From Herbidospora daliensis (GTDB lineage Bacteria > Actinomycetota > Actinomycetes > Streptosporangiales > Streptosporangiaceae), in assembly GCF_001570585.1 (NCBI RefSeq), contig NZ_BBXF01000004.1:496001-560000 (forward strand): a stretch of 64,000 nucleotides of DNA. Reading direction: 5' to 3'. A model generated the notes under the pieces. The model saw only the letters and a program-made list of their open reading frames with translations. It did no database searches and had not been told where the DNA came from. This document shows positions 42,611 through 50,255 of this stretch, one piece after another (the first letter of the stretch is position 1; each line of letters opens with the position of its first letter). Made by a program: the position numbers and the translations under genes.

Positions 42611-43206
42611 CGGCCGTCGCGGTCCGCCGGATCAGGTGGCTGGTCGGGGCCACCATCACGTACAACGTCGTCGAGGCCGCGGTGGCCCTCACGGCCGGGA
42701 CCGTCGCCTCGTCGGCGGCGCTCGTCGGCTTCGGGCTCGACTCGGTCGTGGAGGTCGCCTCGGCCACCGCCGTGGCCTGGCAGTTCTCCTCGGCCGACCA
42801 CGAACGGCGCGAGAAGACCGCGTTACGGGTCATCGCGGTGTCGTTCTTCGCCCTGGCCGCCTACGTCGCCTTCGACGCCGTCCGGGCGCTGCTGGGTGCG
42901 GGCGAGGCCGACCACTCCACCGTGGGGCTGGTGCTGGCGGGGGTGTCTCTGGTGGTCATGCCGGTGTTGTCGTTCGCGCAGCGCCGGGCGGCCAGGGAGA
43001 TCGGCTCGGCCAGCGCGCTGGCCGACTCCAAGCAGACCCTGCTGTGCACCTACCTGTCGGCCGTGCTGCTCGTGGGCCTGGCGCTCAACAGCCTCTTCGG
43101 CTGGACGTGGGCCGACCCGATCGCCGCCCTGGTCATCGCCGCCGTGGCGGTGAAGGAGGGCCGCGACGCCTGGCGCGGCGACGCCTGCGGCTGCTGCGCG
43201 AGCTAG
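42607..43206 (+). CDS. CDF-like cation transporter, membrane domain only
   Basis: A 199-residue membrane protein with about five or six helices and conserved-looking polar sites GFGLDSVVEVASATAVAW and LADSKQTLLCTYLSAVL, as in cation diffusion facilitators. It lacks the C-terminal cytoplasmic domain of full-length CDFs and ends in GDACGCCAS, a Cys cluster that could bind metal. Probably exports a divalent metal sensed by the adjacent repressor. Stop overlaps the convergent GNAT gene. Confidence 0.78.
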   Translation: MTAVAVRRIRWLVGATITYNVVEAAVALTAGTVASSAALVGFGLDSVVEVASATAVAWQFSSADHERREKTALRVIAVSFFALAAYVAFDAVRALLGAGEADHSTVGLVLAGVSLVVMPVLSFAQRRAAREIGSASALADSKQTLLCTYLSAVLLVGLALNSLFGWTWADPIAALVIAAVAVKEGRDAWRGDACGCCAS

Positions 43207-43661
43207 ACGGCGAACGAGATCCAGGTGTCGGGCGGCCGCCGTTCCTCCGTCCAGCCGGGCCCGGCGACCGTCGTGGCGACGTGCCGCCAGAAGTGCACGG
43301 CCGGCAGGTTGGCGTCCTGGAAGGCGACGTCCCAGGAACCCGGATGACGGGCGAGGACGTCCTGAACGGCCCGCAACCCCACACCCGAACGGCGGACCGC
43401 GCGCACGACGAAGAAGCTGTTCAGCACCCGCGTGGGCGCGTCCAGGGCCCGGACGAAGGCGAAGCCGAGCGGGGCCCGATCCCGTTCGATCAGGTAGGCC
43501 GCCCAGTGGGGGTCGCCGAAGGCGGCGTCGACGCGTTCACTGCGGAAGGTGCCGTCGGGACGGGGCACGACACCGGCGAACTCGGACATGTCATGGCGGA
43601 ACATGAGCCACAGGCGCTCGACCGTGGGCCGGTCGGCGGCGGTGGCGGGACGGACGTGCAC
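43203..43661 (-). CDS. GNAT-family N-acetyltransferase
   Basis: A 152-residue acetyltransferase: VHVRPATAADRPTVERLW at the N-terminus, LGFAFVRALDAPTRVLNSFF, and a GNAT acetyl-CoA region FFVVRAVRRSGVGLRAVQDV. I prefer GTG 43661 because AGGAG lies 5 nt upstream; ATG 43679 also reads in frame. An intrinsic-terminator hairpin with six U residues lies in its leader. Substrate unknown. Confidence 0.78.
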   Translation of the reverse strand: MHVRPATAADRPTVERLWLMFRHDMSEFAGVVPRPDGTFRSERVDAAFGDPHWAAYLIERDRAPLGFAFVRALDAPTRVLNSFFVVRAVRRSGVGLRAVQDVLARHPGSWDVAFQDANLPAVHFWRHVATTVAGPGWTEERRPPDTWISFAV

Positions 43662-43680
43662 GCAGGCTCCTGAGGGCATG

Positions 43681-43710
43681 AAAAAAGCCTCCCCGGCGCA
43701 CCGGAGAGGC
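43681..43710 (-). terminator. Terminator hairpin in the leader of the GNAT gene (attenuator candidate)
   Basis: In the minus-strand RNA a 10-bp stem (43701-43710 with 43687-43696) with one G-U pair and UGCG loop is followed directly by UUUUUU (43686-43681), 20 nt upstream of the GTG. The mismatch is a tolerated wobble only on this strand, which supports the direction. Confidence 0.65.
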
Positions 43711-43743
43711 GAATAATGGTCAAAGTATATCGCCCCAGCACAT

Positions 43744-43753
43744 ACATGCATGT
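43744..43753. promoter_or_regulatory. Palindrome ACATGCATGT in divergent promoter region
   Basis: Perfect 10-bp palindrome within a longer imperfect one, between the GNAT leader and the hypothetical gene at 43770, 7 bp before the latter's GGAGGAG site. Possible operator. Confidence 0.35.
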
Positions 43754-43769
43754 GTTCACTGGAGGAGCG

Positions 43770-44180
43770 ATGACCATGTCCACCCGGCCCGCCGACGACG
43801 GCGGCCTGGAGATCACCATCCGGCTGACCGCCGCCGAAACCGAGGCCATGGCGACCGAGACGCGGCTGATGGCCGAGGCGTTCGACAGTCACCTGTGGGT
43901 CCTGGGCATGCTCCGGACCGGCACCAACTCGCGCGATCCCGGCTCTCCCCCGCCCGTCCAGGGAGACTGGGCGACCGCGCTCTGGGCCGCCCACCGCCTG
44001 CCCCCGCGCCTGGACGCCATCAGGACCGCCGCCATCCGCGCCTTCATGGCCTCGGGCGGCAACGCCGAACGGCTGGCGAACCTGCTGCGAACCGACCCCG
44101 CCGCCGCCAGAGCCCTCTGGACCGAGGTGAAGGGGCAACCCCCCGGCGACTGGGAACGGTGGGCCGCCGGGGGATCGTAA
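43770..44180 (+). CDS. Hypothetical 136-residue helical protein
   Basis: Begins MTMSTRPADDGGLEITIRLT with a strong GGAGGAG ribosome site. The body is largely predicted helix (AAETEAMATETRLMAEAFDS, AIRTAAIRAFMASGGNAERL) and ends in a Trp-rich tail (GDWERWAAGGS). No catalytic motif or membrane segment; function unknown. Confidence 0.65.
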   Translation: MTMSTRPADDGGLEITIRLTAAETEAMATETRLMAEAFDSHLWVLGMLRTGTNSRDPGSPPPVQGDWATALWAAHRLPPRLDAIRTAAIRAFMASGGNAERLANLLRTDPAAARALWTEVKGQPPGDWERWAAGGS

Positions 44181-44238
44181 AACCCACCTTCGCCCCGTAT
44201 CGTCCCCCTCAGTGCTGTCGATCAAGGGAGGATCGGTT

Positions 44239-44625
44239 ATGTCCGCCGACGAGGCGCGCCGCGTCTTCGACGTCGTCGACGCGTTCGACCCCGACGAGTT
44301 CGTCAAGCTCCTGGCCGAAGACGCCACCATGCGCTTCGGCAACGCCGCCCCCGGCCAGGGCCGCGAGGCCATCGCCGCCGCCCTGCGCGGCTTCTTCTCC
44401 ACCATCGCGGGCCTGCGGCACCGCATCGTCCGCACCTGGACGACCGGAGCCGACACCGTCGCCGAAACCGAGGTGACCTACACCCGGCTCGACGACAGCG
44501 AGGTCGACGTGGTCGCGGTCTCGATCTGGACCAGAGGCGACGACGGCCTCATCACCGACTACCGCGTCTTCGTCGACCTGGCCCCCCTCTACTCCCCGCA
44601 GACCTCGGTGGTGACGACGATCTAG
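44239..44625 (+). CDS. SnoaL/NTF2-like small protein
   Basis: A 128-residue cone-fold protein: VVDAFDPDEFVKLLAEDATM, FGNAAPGQGREAIAAALRGF, VTYTRLDDSEVDVVAVSIWT and DYRVFVDLAPLY follow the nuclear-transport-factor-2/SnoaL pattern. Family members include isomerases, cyclases and binding proteins; no specific catalytic residues can be assigned. ATG 44239 has GGGAGG upstream. Its stop overlaps that of the convergent aldo/keto reductase gene. Confidence 0.75.
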   Translation: MSADEARRVFDVVDAFDPDEFVKLLAEDATMRFGNAAPGQGREAIAAALRGFFSTIAGLRHRIVRTWTTGADTVAETEVTYTRLDDSEVDVVAVSIWTRGDDGLITDYRVFVDLAPLYSPQTSVVTTI

Positions 44626-45449
44626 AACTCCTCGTGCGTGTCCGGGTCGAGGCGCACGGGCTTCCCGGTGTCGAGCGCCGTGACGGCCGCGACGTCGGCG
44701 GCGTCGAGGTGGAACCCGAAGAGGTCGATGTTCTCCCGCTGCCGCAGCGGATCCCCCGACTTCGGCACCACGCTGATCCCCCGCTCGACCAACCACCGCA
44801 ACACCACCTGCGAAGGCGTGCGCCCCACCCGCCGGGCGATCTCGACGATGACCGGATGCGCCAGGATCCCGGTGTTCCGCTCCAGCGGACTCCAGGCCTG
44901 CAGCACCGTCGGATCGCCCTGCGTGGCTTCAATATGCGCCGCCTGGGCGTGGGTAGGCGAAACCTGCCGCTGGTTCACGGCGGGATGCACCCCGGTCTCC
45001 TTGACCACGGCGTCGAGATGCTCAGGCGTGAAGTTCGACACCCCCACCGACCTGATGAGCCCCTCCCGCGCCAGTTCGAGCAGCGCGGCATAGGTCTCGA
45101 CGTACAGCCCCAGCCGAGGCAGCGGCCAGTGGATGAGATAGAGATCGACGTAGTCGAGCCCCAGCCGCTCCAACGACCCTTCAAGGGCGGCCCGAGCCTT
45201 GGCAGCCCCGTGGTCCGACCCGCGAAGCTTGGTCGTGACGAAGAACTCCTGCCGGGGCAACCCCGACTCGCGCATGCCGTCGCCGACGGCGGCCTCGTTC
45301 CCATAACTGGCGGCGGTGTCGAGCAGCCGATACCCGGCGTCGACCGCGGTCAGCACCGCATCGATGGCCGAACGGCCGTGCAGGGGGTAGGTACCAAGCC
45401 CGACGAGGGGCATCGGGTGCCCGGTGTTGAGAGTCACGTGACTAGACAT
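44622..45449 (-). CDS. Aldo/keto reductase
   Basis: A 275-residue NADPH-dependent reductase of the diketogluconate-reductase group: VGLGTYPLHGRSAID, catalytic DTAASYGNEAAVGDGM (Asp, Tyr), Lys in FVTTKLRG, His in YLIHWPLP, and cofactor site VVPKSGDPLRQRENID. Substrate unknown. A 12-bp palindrome AGTCACGTGACT (45432-45443) overlaps its first codons. The composite hairpin element copy 2 lies in its upstream region. Confidence 0.85.
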   Translation of the reverse strand: MSSHVTLNTGHPMPLVGLGTYPLHGRSAIDAVLTAVDAGYRLLDTAASYGNEAAVGDGMRESGLPRQEFFVTTKLRGSDHGAAKARAALEGSLERLGLDYVDLYLIHWPLPRLGLYVETYAALLELAREGLIRSVGVSNFTPEHLDAVVKETGVHPAVNQRQVSPTHAQAAHIEATQGDPTVLQAWSPLERNTGILAHPVIVEIARRVGRTPSQVVLRWLVERGISVVPKSGDPLRQRENIDLFGFHLDAADVAAVTALDTGKPVRLDPDTHEEF

Positions 45450-45484
45450 GACTCCATGGTCGTACGGGGGACGTGCGAGGCCGC

Positions 45485-45550
45485 GTCCGGGCCTGGACTG
45501 AGGAGCGCAGGAGAGCGAAGCGAACCGAAGCGACGAGGGAAGGCCCGGAC
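45485..45550. repeat. Composite element copy 2, long hairpin with conserved 48-nt loop
   Basis: Stem GTCCGGGCC (45485-45493) pairs perfectly with GGCCCGGAC (45542-45550). The 48-nt loop differs from copy 1 at one base, whereas the stem carries two pair changes (C-G to T-A, T-A to G-C) that keep pairing. It has the same order and orientation relative to genes as copy 1. Confidence 0.8.
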
Positions 45551-45567
45551 ATGAAGGCGGCCGAGCC

Positions 45568-45634
45568 GCCGAGCCGGAGGCGCGGCCATCAGACACAGGA
45601 GCCCGTCGTGCCGGAGGCACGACATAAAGACAGG
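45568..45634. repeat. Composite element copy 2, two short hairpins
   Basis: GCCGAGCC-GGA-GGCGCGGC (45568-45586, one mismatch) followed by CATCAGACACAGG, then GTCGTGCC-GGA-GGCACGAC (45605-45623) followed by ATAAAGACAGG. They match the copy 1 hairpins in size, loop and tail, with compensating stem changes. Confidence 0.7.
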
Positions 45635-45665
45635 CCTGCGCCCCTGACCTCGGAAACGCAGACCT
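45632..45665 (-). terminator. Candidate terminator of the sugar operon
   Basis: On the minus strand AGGTCTGCG (45665-45657) pairs with CGCAGGCCT (45640-45632), 9 bp with one G-U, followed by GTCTTTA. It lies 15 nt after the TIM-barrel gene and abuts the composite element. Confidence 0.5.
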
Positions 45666-45680
45666 GCCTCGTTCAGATGA

Positions 45681-46685
45681 TCACTCCGAGCTGAAAGCGG
45701 CGTCGAAGGCAGCCGCCGGCGGGGTGATCGCGTTGAGCTTGGAGATGTACGCCAGGGCCTCGGGCGCGCCCATGAGGCGGTCCATGCCGGCGTCCTCCCA
45801 CTCGATGGAGATGGGGCCGTCGTAGCCGATGTGGTTGAGGGCGCGGAAGCAGTCCTCCCACGGCACGTCGCCGCGGCCGGTGGAGACGAAGTCCCAGCCG
45901 CGCTTGGGGTCGGCCCACGCGAGGTGCGAGGACAGGATGCCGCGGCGGCCGTCGCCGATGCGGACCTTGGCGTCCTTGCAGTCGACGTGGTAGATCCGGT
46001 CGGCGAAGTCGAGGATGAAGCCGGCCGGGTCGAGCTGCTGCCACACCATGTGCGACGGGTCCCAGTTGAGGCCGAAGGACGCCCGGTGGCCGATGGCCTC
46101 CAGGGTCTTGACCGTCGTGTGGTAGTCGTACGCGATCTCGCTGGGGTGGACCTCGTGGGCGAAGCGCACGCCCTCCTGCTCGAACACGTCGAGGATGGGG
46201 TTGAAGCGCTCGGCGAAGTCCTCGTAGCCGCGGTCGATCATGGCCTGGCTGGCCGGCGGGAACATGGCCACGGTGTGCCAGATCGAGGAGCCGGTGAAGC
46301 CGACCACCGTGTTGGCGCCCAGGAGGGCGGCGACGCGGGCGGTGTTCTTGGTCTCCTCGGCGGCGTTCTGCCGGACCTGCTCGGCGTCGTCAGACCACAG
46401 GCGCGAGGGCAGGATGCCCTTGTGCCGCTCGTCGATCGGGTGATCGCAGATGGCCTGGCTGATCAGGTGGTTGGAGATCGTCCAGACCTTGAGGTTGTAC
46501 TTCTCCAGGGTCTCGAGCTTGCGCTTGACGTACCCGGGGTCGGCCAGGGCCTTGTCGATCTCGAGGTGGTCGCCCCACGTGGCGATCTCGAGGCCTTCGT
46601 AGCCCCATTCGGAGGCGAGGCGGCAGACCTCCTCGAAGGGCAGGTCGGCCCACTGGCCGGTGAAGAGGGTGATCGGTCGCGTCAT
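45681..46685 (-). CDS. Sugar phosphate isomerase/epimerase-like TIM-barrel protein
   Basis: A 334-residue xylose-isomerase-like TIM barrel: [20 protein letters not shown], metal ligands likely in [39 protein letters not shown] and [15 protein letters not shown]. It would isomerise or epimerise a sugar or sugar acid made by the Gfo/Idh dehydrogenase. Last gene of the ABC transporter operon, separated from the dehydrogenase gene by a long palindrome. Substrate not determinable. Confidence 0.82.
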   Translation of the reverse strand: MTRPITLFTGQWADLPFEEVCRLASEWGYEGLEIATWGDHLEIDKALADPGYVKRKLETLEKYNLKVWTISNHLISQAICDHPIDERHKGILPSRLWSDDAEQVRQNAAEETKNTARVAALLGANTVVGFTGSSIWHTVAMFPPASQAMIDRGYEDFAERFNPILDVFEQEGVRFAHEVHPSEIAYDYHTTVKTLEAIGHRASFGLNWDPSHMVWQQLDPAGFILDFADRIYHVDCKDAKVRIGDGRRGILSSHLAWADPKRGWDFVSTGRGDVPWEDCFRALNHIGYDGPISIEWEDAGMDRLMGAPEALAYISKLNAITPPAAAFDAAFSSE

Positions 46686-46729
46686 GATCGTCTGTCTCCG
46701 TCAGTCTCCTGGGATGGGGTCTGCCCCTT

Positions 46730-46824
46730 CCGCCCGGAACGCGAAACGGCTCGGGTGGCACTCACGTGTACGTCGCCTCGGCGCGACGGCGTACACGCGA
46801 CCGTGCCGGTCGCGTTCCGGGCGG
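46730..46824. repeat. 95-nt nested palindrome inside the sugar operon
   Basis: A perfect 15-bp outer stem (46730-46744 with 46810-46824, CCGCCCGGAACGCGA) encloses a 5-bp stem (46757-46761 with 46803-46807) and an inner stem built on GTGTACG (46766-46772 with 46790-46796). It fills most of the gap between the Gfo/Idh and TIM-barrel genes. Confidence 0.75.
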
Positions 46825-46861
46825 CCGGGAACCCCGGTCCCCCCGAAAGGTGTGCGTGGTC

Positions 46862-48025
46862 TTAGACAGTCGTCCAGCGGCTGTCGTCGCCGGCGCTGCG
46901 CTCGACCGCGTCGAGCACCTTCTGCACTTGGAGTCCGTCGTCGAACGTGGGCGTGGGGTCCGCCCCGGCCGCGATGGCCTCCAGGAAGTCCTTCACCTCG
47001 TGGGTGAACGTGTTCTCGTAGCCGAGTCCGTGGCCCGGGGGCCACCACGCGCCCGCGTAGGGGTGACCGGCCTCGGTGACGAGCACCCGCCGGAAGCCAC
47101 CTTCCTCCGCGGCCAGCGTGTGGTCGTGGAACCACAACTCGTTGAGCGACTCGAAGTCGAACGAGATGCTGCCGAGCGACCCGTTGACCTCGATGCGCAG
47201 CGCGTTCTTGCGGCCGGTGGCGAAGCGAGTGGCCTCGAAGGAGGCGATCGCGCCGCCGCCGAAGCGGCCGGTGAAGATCGCGGCGTCGTCGACGGTGACC
47301 TGGCCCATCTCGGCGCCGCCCTGGGCGGAGAGCCCGGCGGAGGCGTCGGCGAGGGGCCGCTCCTTGATGAACGTCTCGGTGATGGCCGAGACGCCCGTCA
47401 GGTGTTCACCGAGGATGAACTGCGCGGTGTCGATGATGTGCGCGCCGATGTCACCGAGCGCACCCGATCCGGCCTTGTCCTTCTGCAGACGCCAGACGAG
47501 CGGGAAATCGGGGTCGACGATCCAGTCCTGGAGGTACTGGGCGCGGACGTGACGGATGGTCCCGAGACGGCCCTCGGCGACGAGCTGGCGGGCCAGCGCG
47601 ACGGCGGGGACGCGCCGGTAGTTGAAGGCGACCATGCTGCGCACACCCCGGGCCGCGGCCGCGCGGGCGGCGGTGGCCATGGCCTCCGCCTCCTCGACGG
47701 TGTTGGCCAGGGGCTTCTCGCACAGCACGTGCTTGCCCGCCTCGAGCGCGGCGATGGCGATCTCGGCGTGCGAGTCACCGGGCGTGCAGATGTCGACCAA
47801 GTGCACGTCGTCGCGCTTGACGAGTTCCTTCCAGTCCGTCTCGACGGACGCCCAGCCCATGGACTCGGCGGCCGCCTCGGTGTTCGCCCGCGACCGGCCG
47901 GACAGGACCGCCATGGACGGTTTGACCGGCAGGTCGAAGAACGCACCGACACTGCGCCAGGCCTGGGAGTGCACGCGTCCCATGAACGCGTACCCAACCA
48001 TGCCAACCCCGATGACCGGCTTCAC
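46862..48025 (-). CDS. Gfo/Idh/MocA-family oxidoreductase
   Basis: A 387-residue NAD(P)-dependent sugar or inositol dehydrogenase. N-terminal Rossmann motif VGMVGYAFMGRVHSQAWR, VDICTPGDSHAEIAIAALEA, CEKPLANTVEEAEAM with the EKP motif, then an alpha/beta C-terminal domain. It starts within the stop of the binding-protein gene (ATGA). Probably oxidises the imported sugar. Confidence 0.87.
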   Translation of the reverse strand: MKPVIGVGMVGYAFMGRVHSQAWRSVGAFFDLPVKPSMAVLSGRSRANTEAAAESMGWASVETDWKELVKRDDVHLVDICTPGDSHAEIAIAALEAGKHVLCEKPLANTVEEAEAMATAARAAAARGVRSMVAFNYRRVPAVALARQLVAEGRLGTIRHVRAQYLQDWIVDPDFPLVWRLQKDKAGSGALGDIGAHIIDTAQFILGEHLTGVSAITETFIKERPLADASAGLSAQGGAEMGQVTVDDAAIFTGRFGGGAIASFEATRFATGRKNALRIEVNGSLGSISFDFESLNELWFHDHTLAAEEGGFRRVLVTEAGHPYAGAWWPPGHGLGYENTFTHEVKDFLEAIAAGADPTPTFDDGLQVQKVLDAVERSAGDDSRWTTV

Positions 48026-49089
48026 GACTCGAAGCCCAGCGGCAGGTACTCGGCGGCGTTCTCCTTCGTGATGGTCTCGGAGGCCAGGGTGATGGACTGC
48101 GGGACCTGGTGCTCCAGAAGGTCGCTCATGCCCTTGCCCTGCGCGATCAGGCGGGCGAGCTTGATCGCGGAGGCGGCCATGGTGGGCGAGTAGGTGACCG
48201 TCGCCTTGAGGACGCCCGAGTCGGCCTGGATGTCACGCATGGCGTTGGCCGAACCGGCGCCGCCGACCATGAAGAACTCGGAGCGGTTGGCCTCCTTGAT
48301 GGCGGCCAGCACGCCGATGCCCTGGTCGTCGTCGTGGTTCCAGATGGCGTCGATCTTGGGGTGCGCCTGGAGCAGGTTGGCGGCGACCTCGGTGCCCGAC
48401 TCGACGGTGAACTGCGCGTCCTGCTTGGCGGTCACCGAGAAGCCGTAGCTCTTGAGAGCGTCCTCGAAGCCCTTGCTGCGGTCCTGGGTCAGCGGCAGCG
48501 TGGCGATGCCCTGGATCTCCAGGATGACCGGGTTGGCGGTGCCCGCGTCCTTGAGCTTCTTGCCGATGAAGTGGCCGGCGGCCACGCCCATGCCGTAGTT
48601 GTCGCCGCCGATCCAGGTCCGGTACGACAGCTTGTCCGGGAACACGCGGTCCAGGTTGACGACCGGGATGCCGGCGTCGGTGGCGGTGCGGGCGATCTGG
48701 TTCAGCTGCGCGCCGTCGTTCGGCAGCATGACGATCACGTTGACCTTGGCCGCGATGAGCGACTCGACGGCCGAGATCTGCTGGTTGATGTCGTTGGTCG
48801 GCTCGACGGCCTTGAACTCGACATCGGAGTACTGCTTGGCGGCGTCGGCGGCGTTCTTCGCGATGGCCGCGATCCAGCCGTGGTCGGCGGCGGGGGCCGA
48901 GAAGCCGATGACGACCTTGTCGCCAGGGGCGTCGTTCCCACCGGCCGGGGCCGGAGCGGGGGCTGCGGCCGCCGTGCTGGCGTTCGCGGCCGGGGCGGGC
49001 TCGTTGCTGGTGCAGGCCGAAACGAGCGCACCGGCGCCGATGACGGCACCGCCGAGGAGGAATCCGCGGCGACCCGGGGTCTGGGTCAT
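48022..49089 (-). CDS. Sugar ABC transporter substrate-binding lipoprotein
   Basis: A 355-residue ribose/inositol-type (Peripla_BP_4) binding protein. The N-terminus TPGRRGFLLGGAVIGAGALV followed by SAC combines a twin-arginine signal with a lipobox, so it is probably Tat-exported and lipid-anchored. The core reads VVIGFSAPAADHGWIAAIAK, AKVNVIVMLPNDG, IPVVNLDRVF and DAIWNHDDDQGIGV. Ligand unknown; neighbours suggest a hexose, pentose or inositol. Confidence 0.87.
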   Translation of the reverse strand: MTQTPGRRGFLLGGAVIGAGALVSACTSNEPAPAANASTAAAAPAPAPAGGNDAPGDKVVIGFSAPAADHGWIAAIAKNAADAAKQYSDVEFKAVEPTNDINQQISAVESLIAAKVNVIVMLPNDGAQLNQIARTATDAGIPVVNLDRVFPDKLSYRTWIGGDNYGMGVAAGHFIGKKLKDAGTANPVILEIQGIATLPLTQDRSKGFEDALKSYGFSVTAKQDAQFTVESGTEVAANLLQAHPKIDAIWNHDDDQGIGVLAAIKEANRSEFFMVGGAGSANAMRDIQADSGVLKATVTYSPTMAASAIKLARLIAQGKGMSDLLEHQVPQSITLASETITKENAAEYLPLGFES

Positions 49090-49180
49090 GTTTGTTCTCC
49101 TTGGAGAGTTATTTCCGGCAGTGAGGTACCAGAGCCGCGGCGGGTACGGATGCCGCGGCCCAGCGGGGGGTGAGAACTTG

Positions 49181-50236
49181 CTATGTACTTGCGTTGAGGC
49201 TGCGCCGCTGCAGGAGAACGGCGGCCACGATGATCAATCCCTTGGCGATGAGCTGGTCACTGGTGTTCAGCCCATTCAGGATGAAGAGGTTGGTGATCAC
49301 GGTGAAGATCAGCAGACCGAGGATGGCGCCCACGATCGTGCCCCGCCCACCGGTCAGAAGCGTGCCGCCGATGATGACCGCGGCGATCGCGTCCAGTTCG
49401 TACAGGTCGCCGTGGGTGGACGACCCGGTCGTCGTGCGCGCCATGATCAGGATCGCGGCGATGCCGCAGCAGAATCCCGACAGGGCGTAGAGCATCATCG
49501 TGTGGCGTCGCACGTTGATGCCGGCCAGGCGGGCGGCCTCGGGGTTGCCGCCGACGGCGTAGGTGCGGCGGCCGAAGGTGGTGCGGTTGAGGATCAGCCA
49601 GCCGATGATGACGACCACGGCGAAGATGTAGACGAGCAGCGGCAGGCCGAGCACCCGGGTCGTCGAGAGGTCGACGATCAGCTGGTTGTCGGGGCCGACC
49701 AGCTGGGTCTTGCGGTTGGACATGCGCTGGGCCAGACCACGGGCGGCCACCAGCATCGCCAGCGTGGCGATGAAGGGCACCATCCGCCCGTACGAGATCA
49801 GGAAGCCGTTGAGCAGTCCGGCGCCGGTCCCGACGAGGATGGCGCAGATCATCATGACCCACGGGCCGTATTCCTGGGTCGCCAGCGTGGTGGCCCACAC
49901 GGAGGCCAGGGCCATCACGGCGCCGACCGACAGGTCGATGCCGCCGCCGATGATGACGAAGGTCGCGCCGACGGTGATGACGCCGATGGTCGCGGCGAGC
50001 GCGAGGATCGACACCATGTTCGACGCCGTGCCGAACGAGTCGGGCACGGTCACGAGGCCGACCGCGGCCAGGATGACCAGGGCCAGCACGAGGCCGATGT
50101 GGGGGATGTCGCCGATCGCGCCGAGGCTGAATCGGGGTCCGCCGCCGGGGGGCGTGGCGACGGCCGCGTGGGCCTTCGCCTTGCCGGTTTCGTCCGCCTT
50201 GGGTGTGGACACCTGTTGCGGATTCACCTCTGTCAT
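49181..50236 (-). CDS. Sugar ABC transporter permease (RbsC-like)
   Basis: A 351-residue BPD_transp_2 permease with a hydrophilic N-terminal tail and about eight to ten membrane helices. The family motif GGIDLSVGAVMALASVW and the coupling region GGNPEAARLAGINVRRHTMM are visible. It forms the channel with the ATPase and binding protein encoded beside it. Confidence 0.88.
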   Translation of the reverse strand: MTEVNPQQVSTPKADETGKAKAHAAVATPPGGGPRFSLGAIGDIPHIGLVLALVILAAVGLVTVPDSFGTASNMVSILALAATIGVITVGATFVIIGGGIDLSVGAVMALASVWATTLATQEYGPWVMMICAILVGTGAGLLNGFLISYGRMVPFIATLAMLVAARGLAQRMSNRKTQLVGPDNQLIVDLSTTRVLGLPLLVYIFAVVVIIGWLILNRTTFGRRTYAVGGNPEAARLAGINVRRHTMMLYALSGFCCGIAAILIMARTTTGSSTHGDLYELDAIAAVIIGGTLLTGGRGTIVGAILGLLIFTVITNLFILNGLNTSDQLIAKGLIIVAAVLLQRRSLNAST

Positions 50237-50255
50237 GGAACGAGCTCCTGCTAGA

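Noticed and set aside
45432-45443. AGTCACGTGACT palindrome as an operator
   Set aside because: It lies over the first codons of the aldo/keto reductase (encoding Ser-His-Val-Thr) with no second copy; it may be coincidental.
46958-46971. GTGAACGTGTTCTC resembling a KstR box
   Set aside because: It is inside the coding region of the Gfo/Idh gene, away from any promoter, and fails the consensus at both outer positions.
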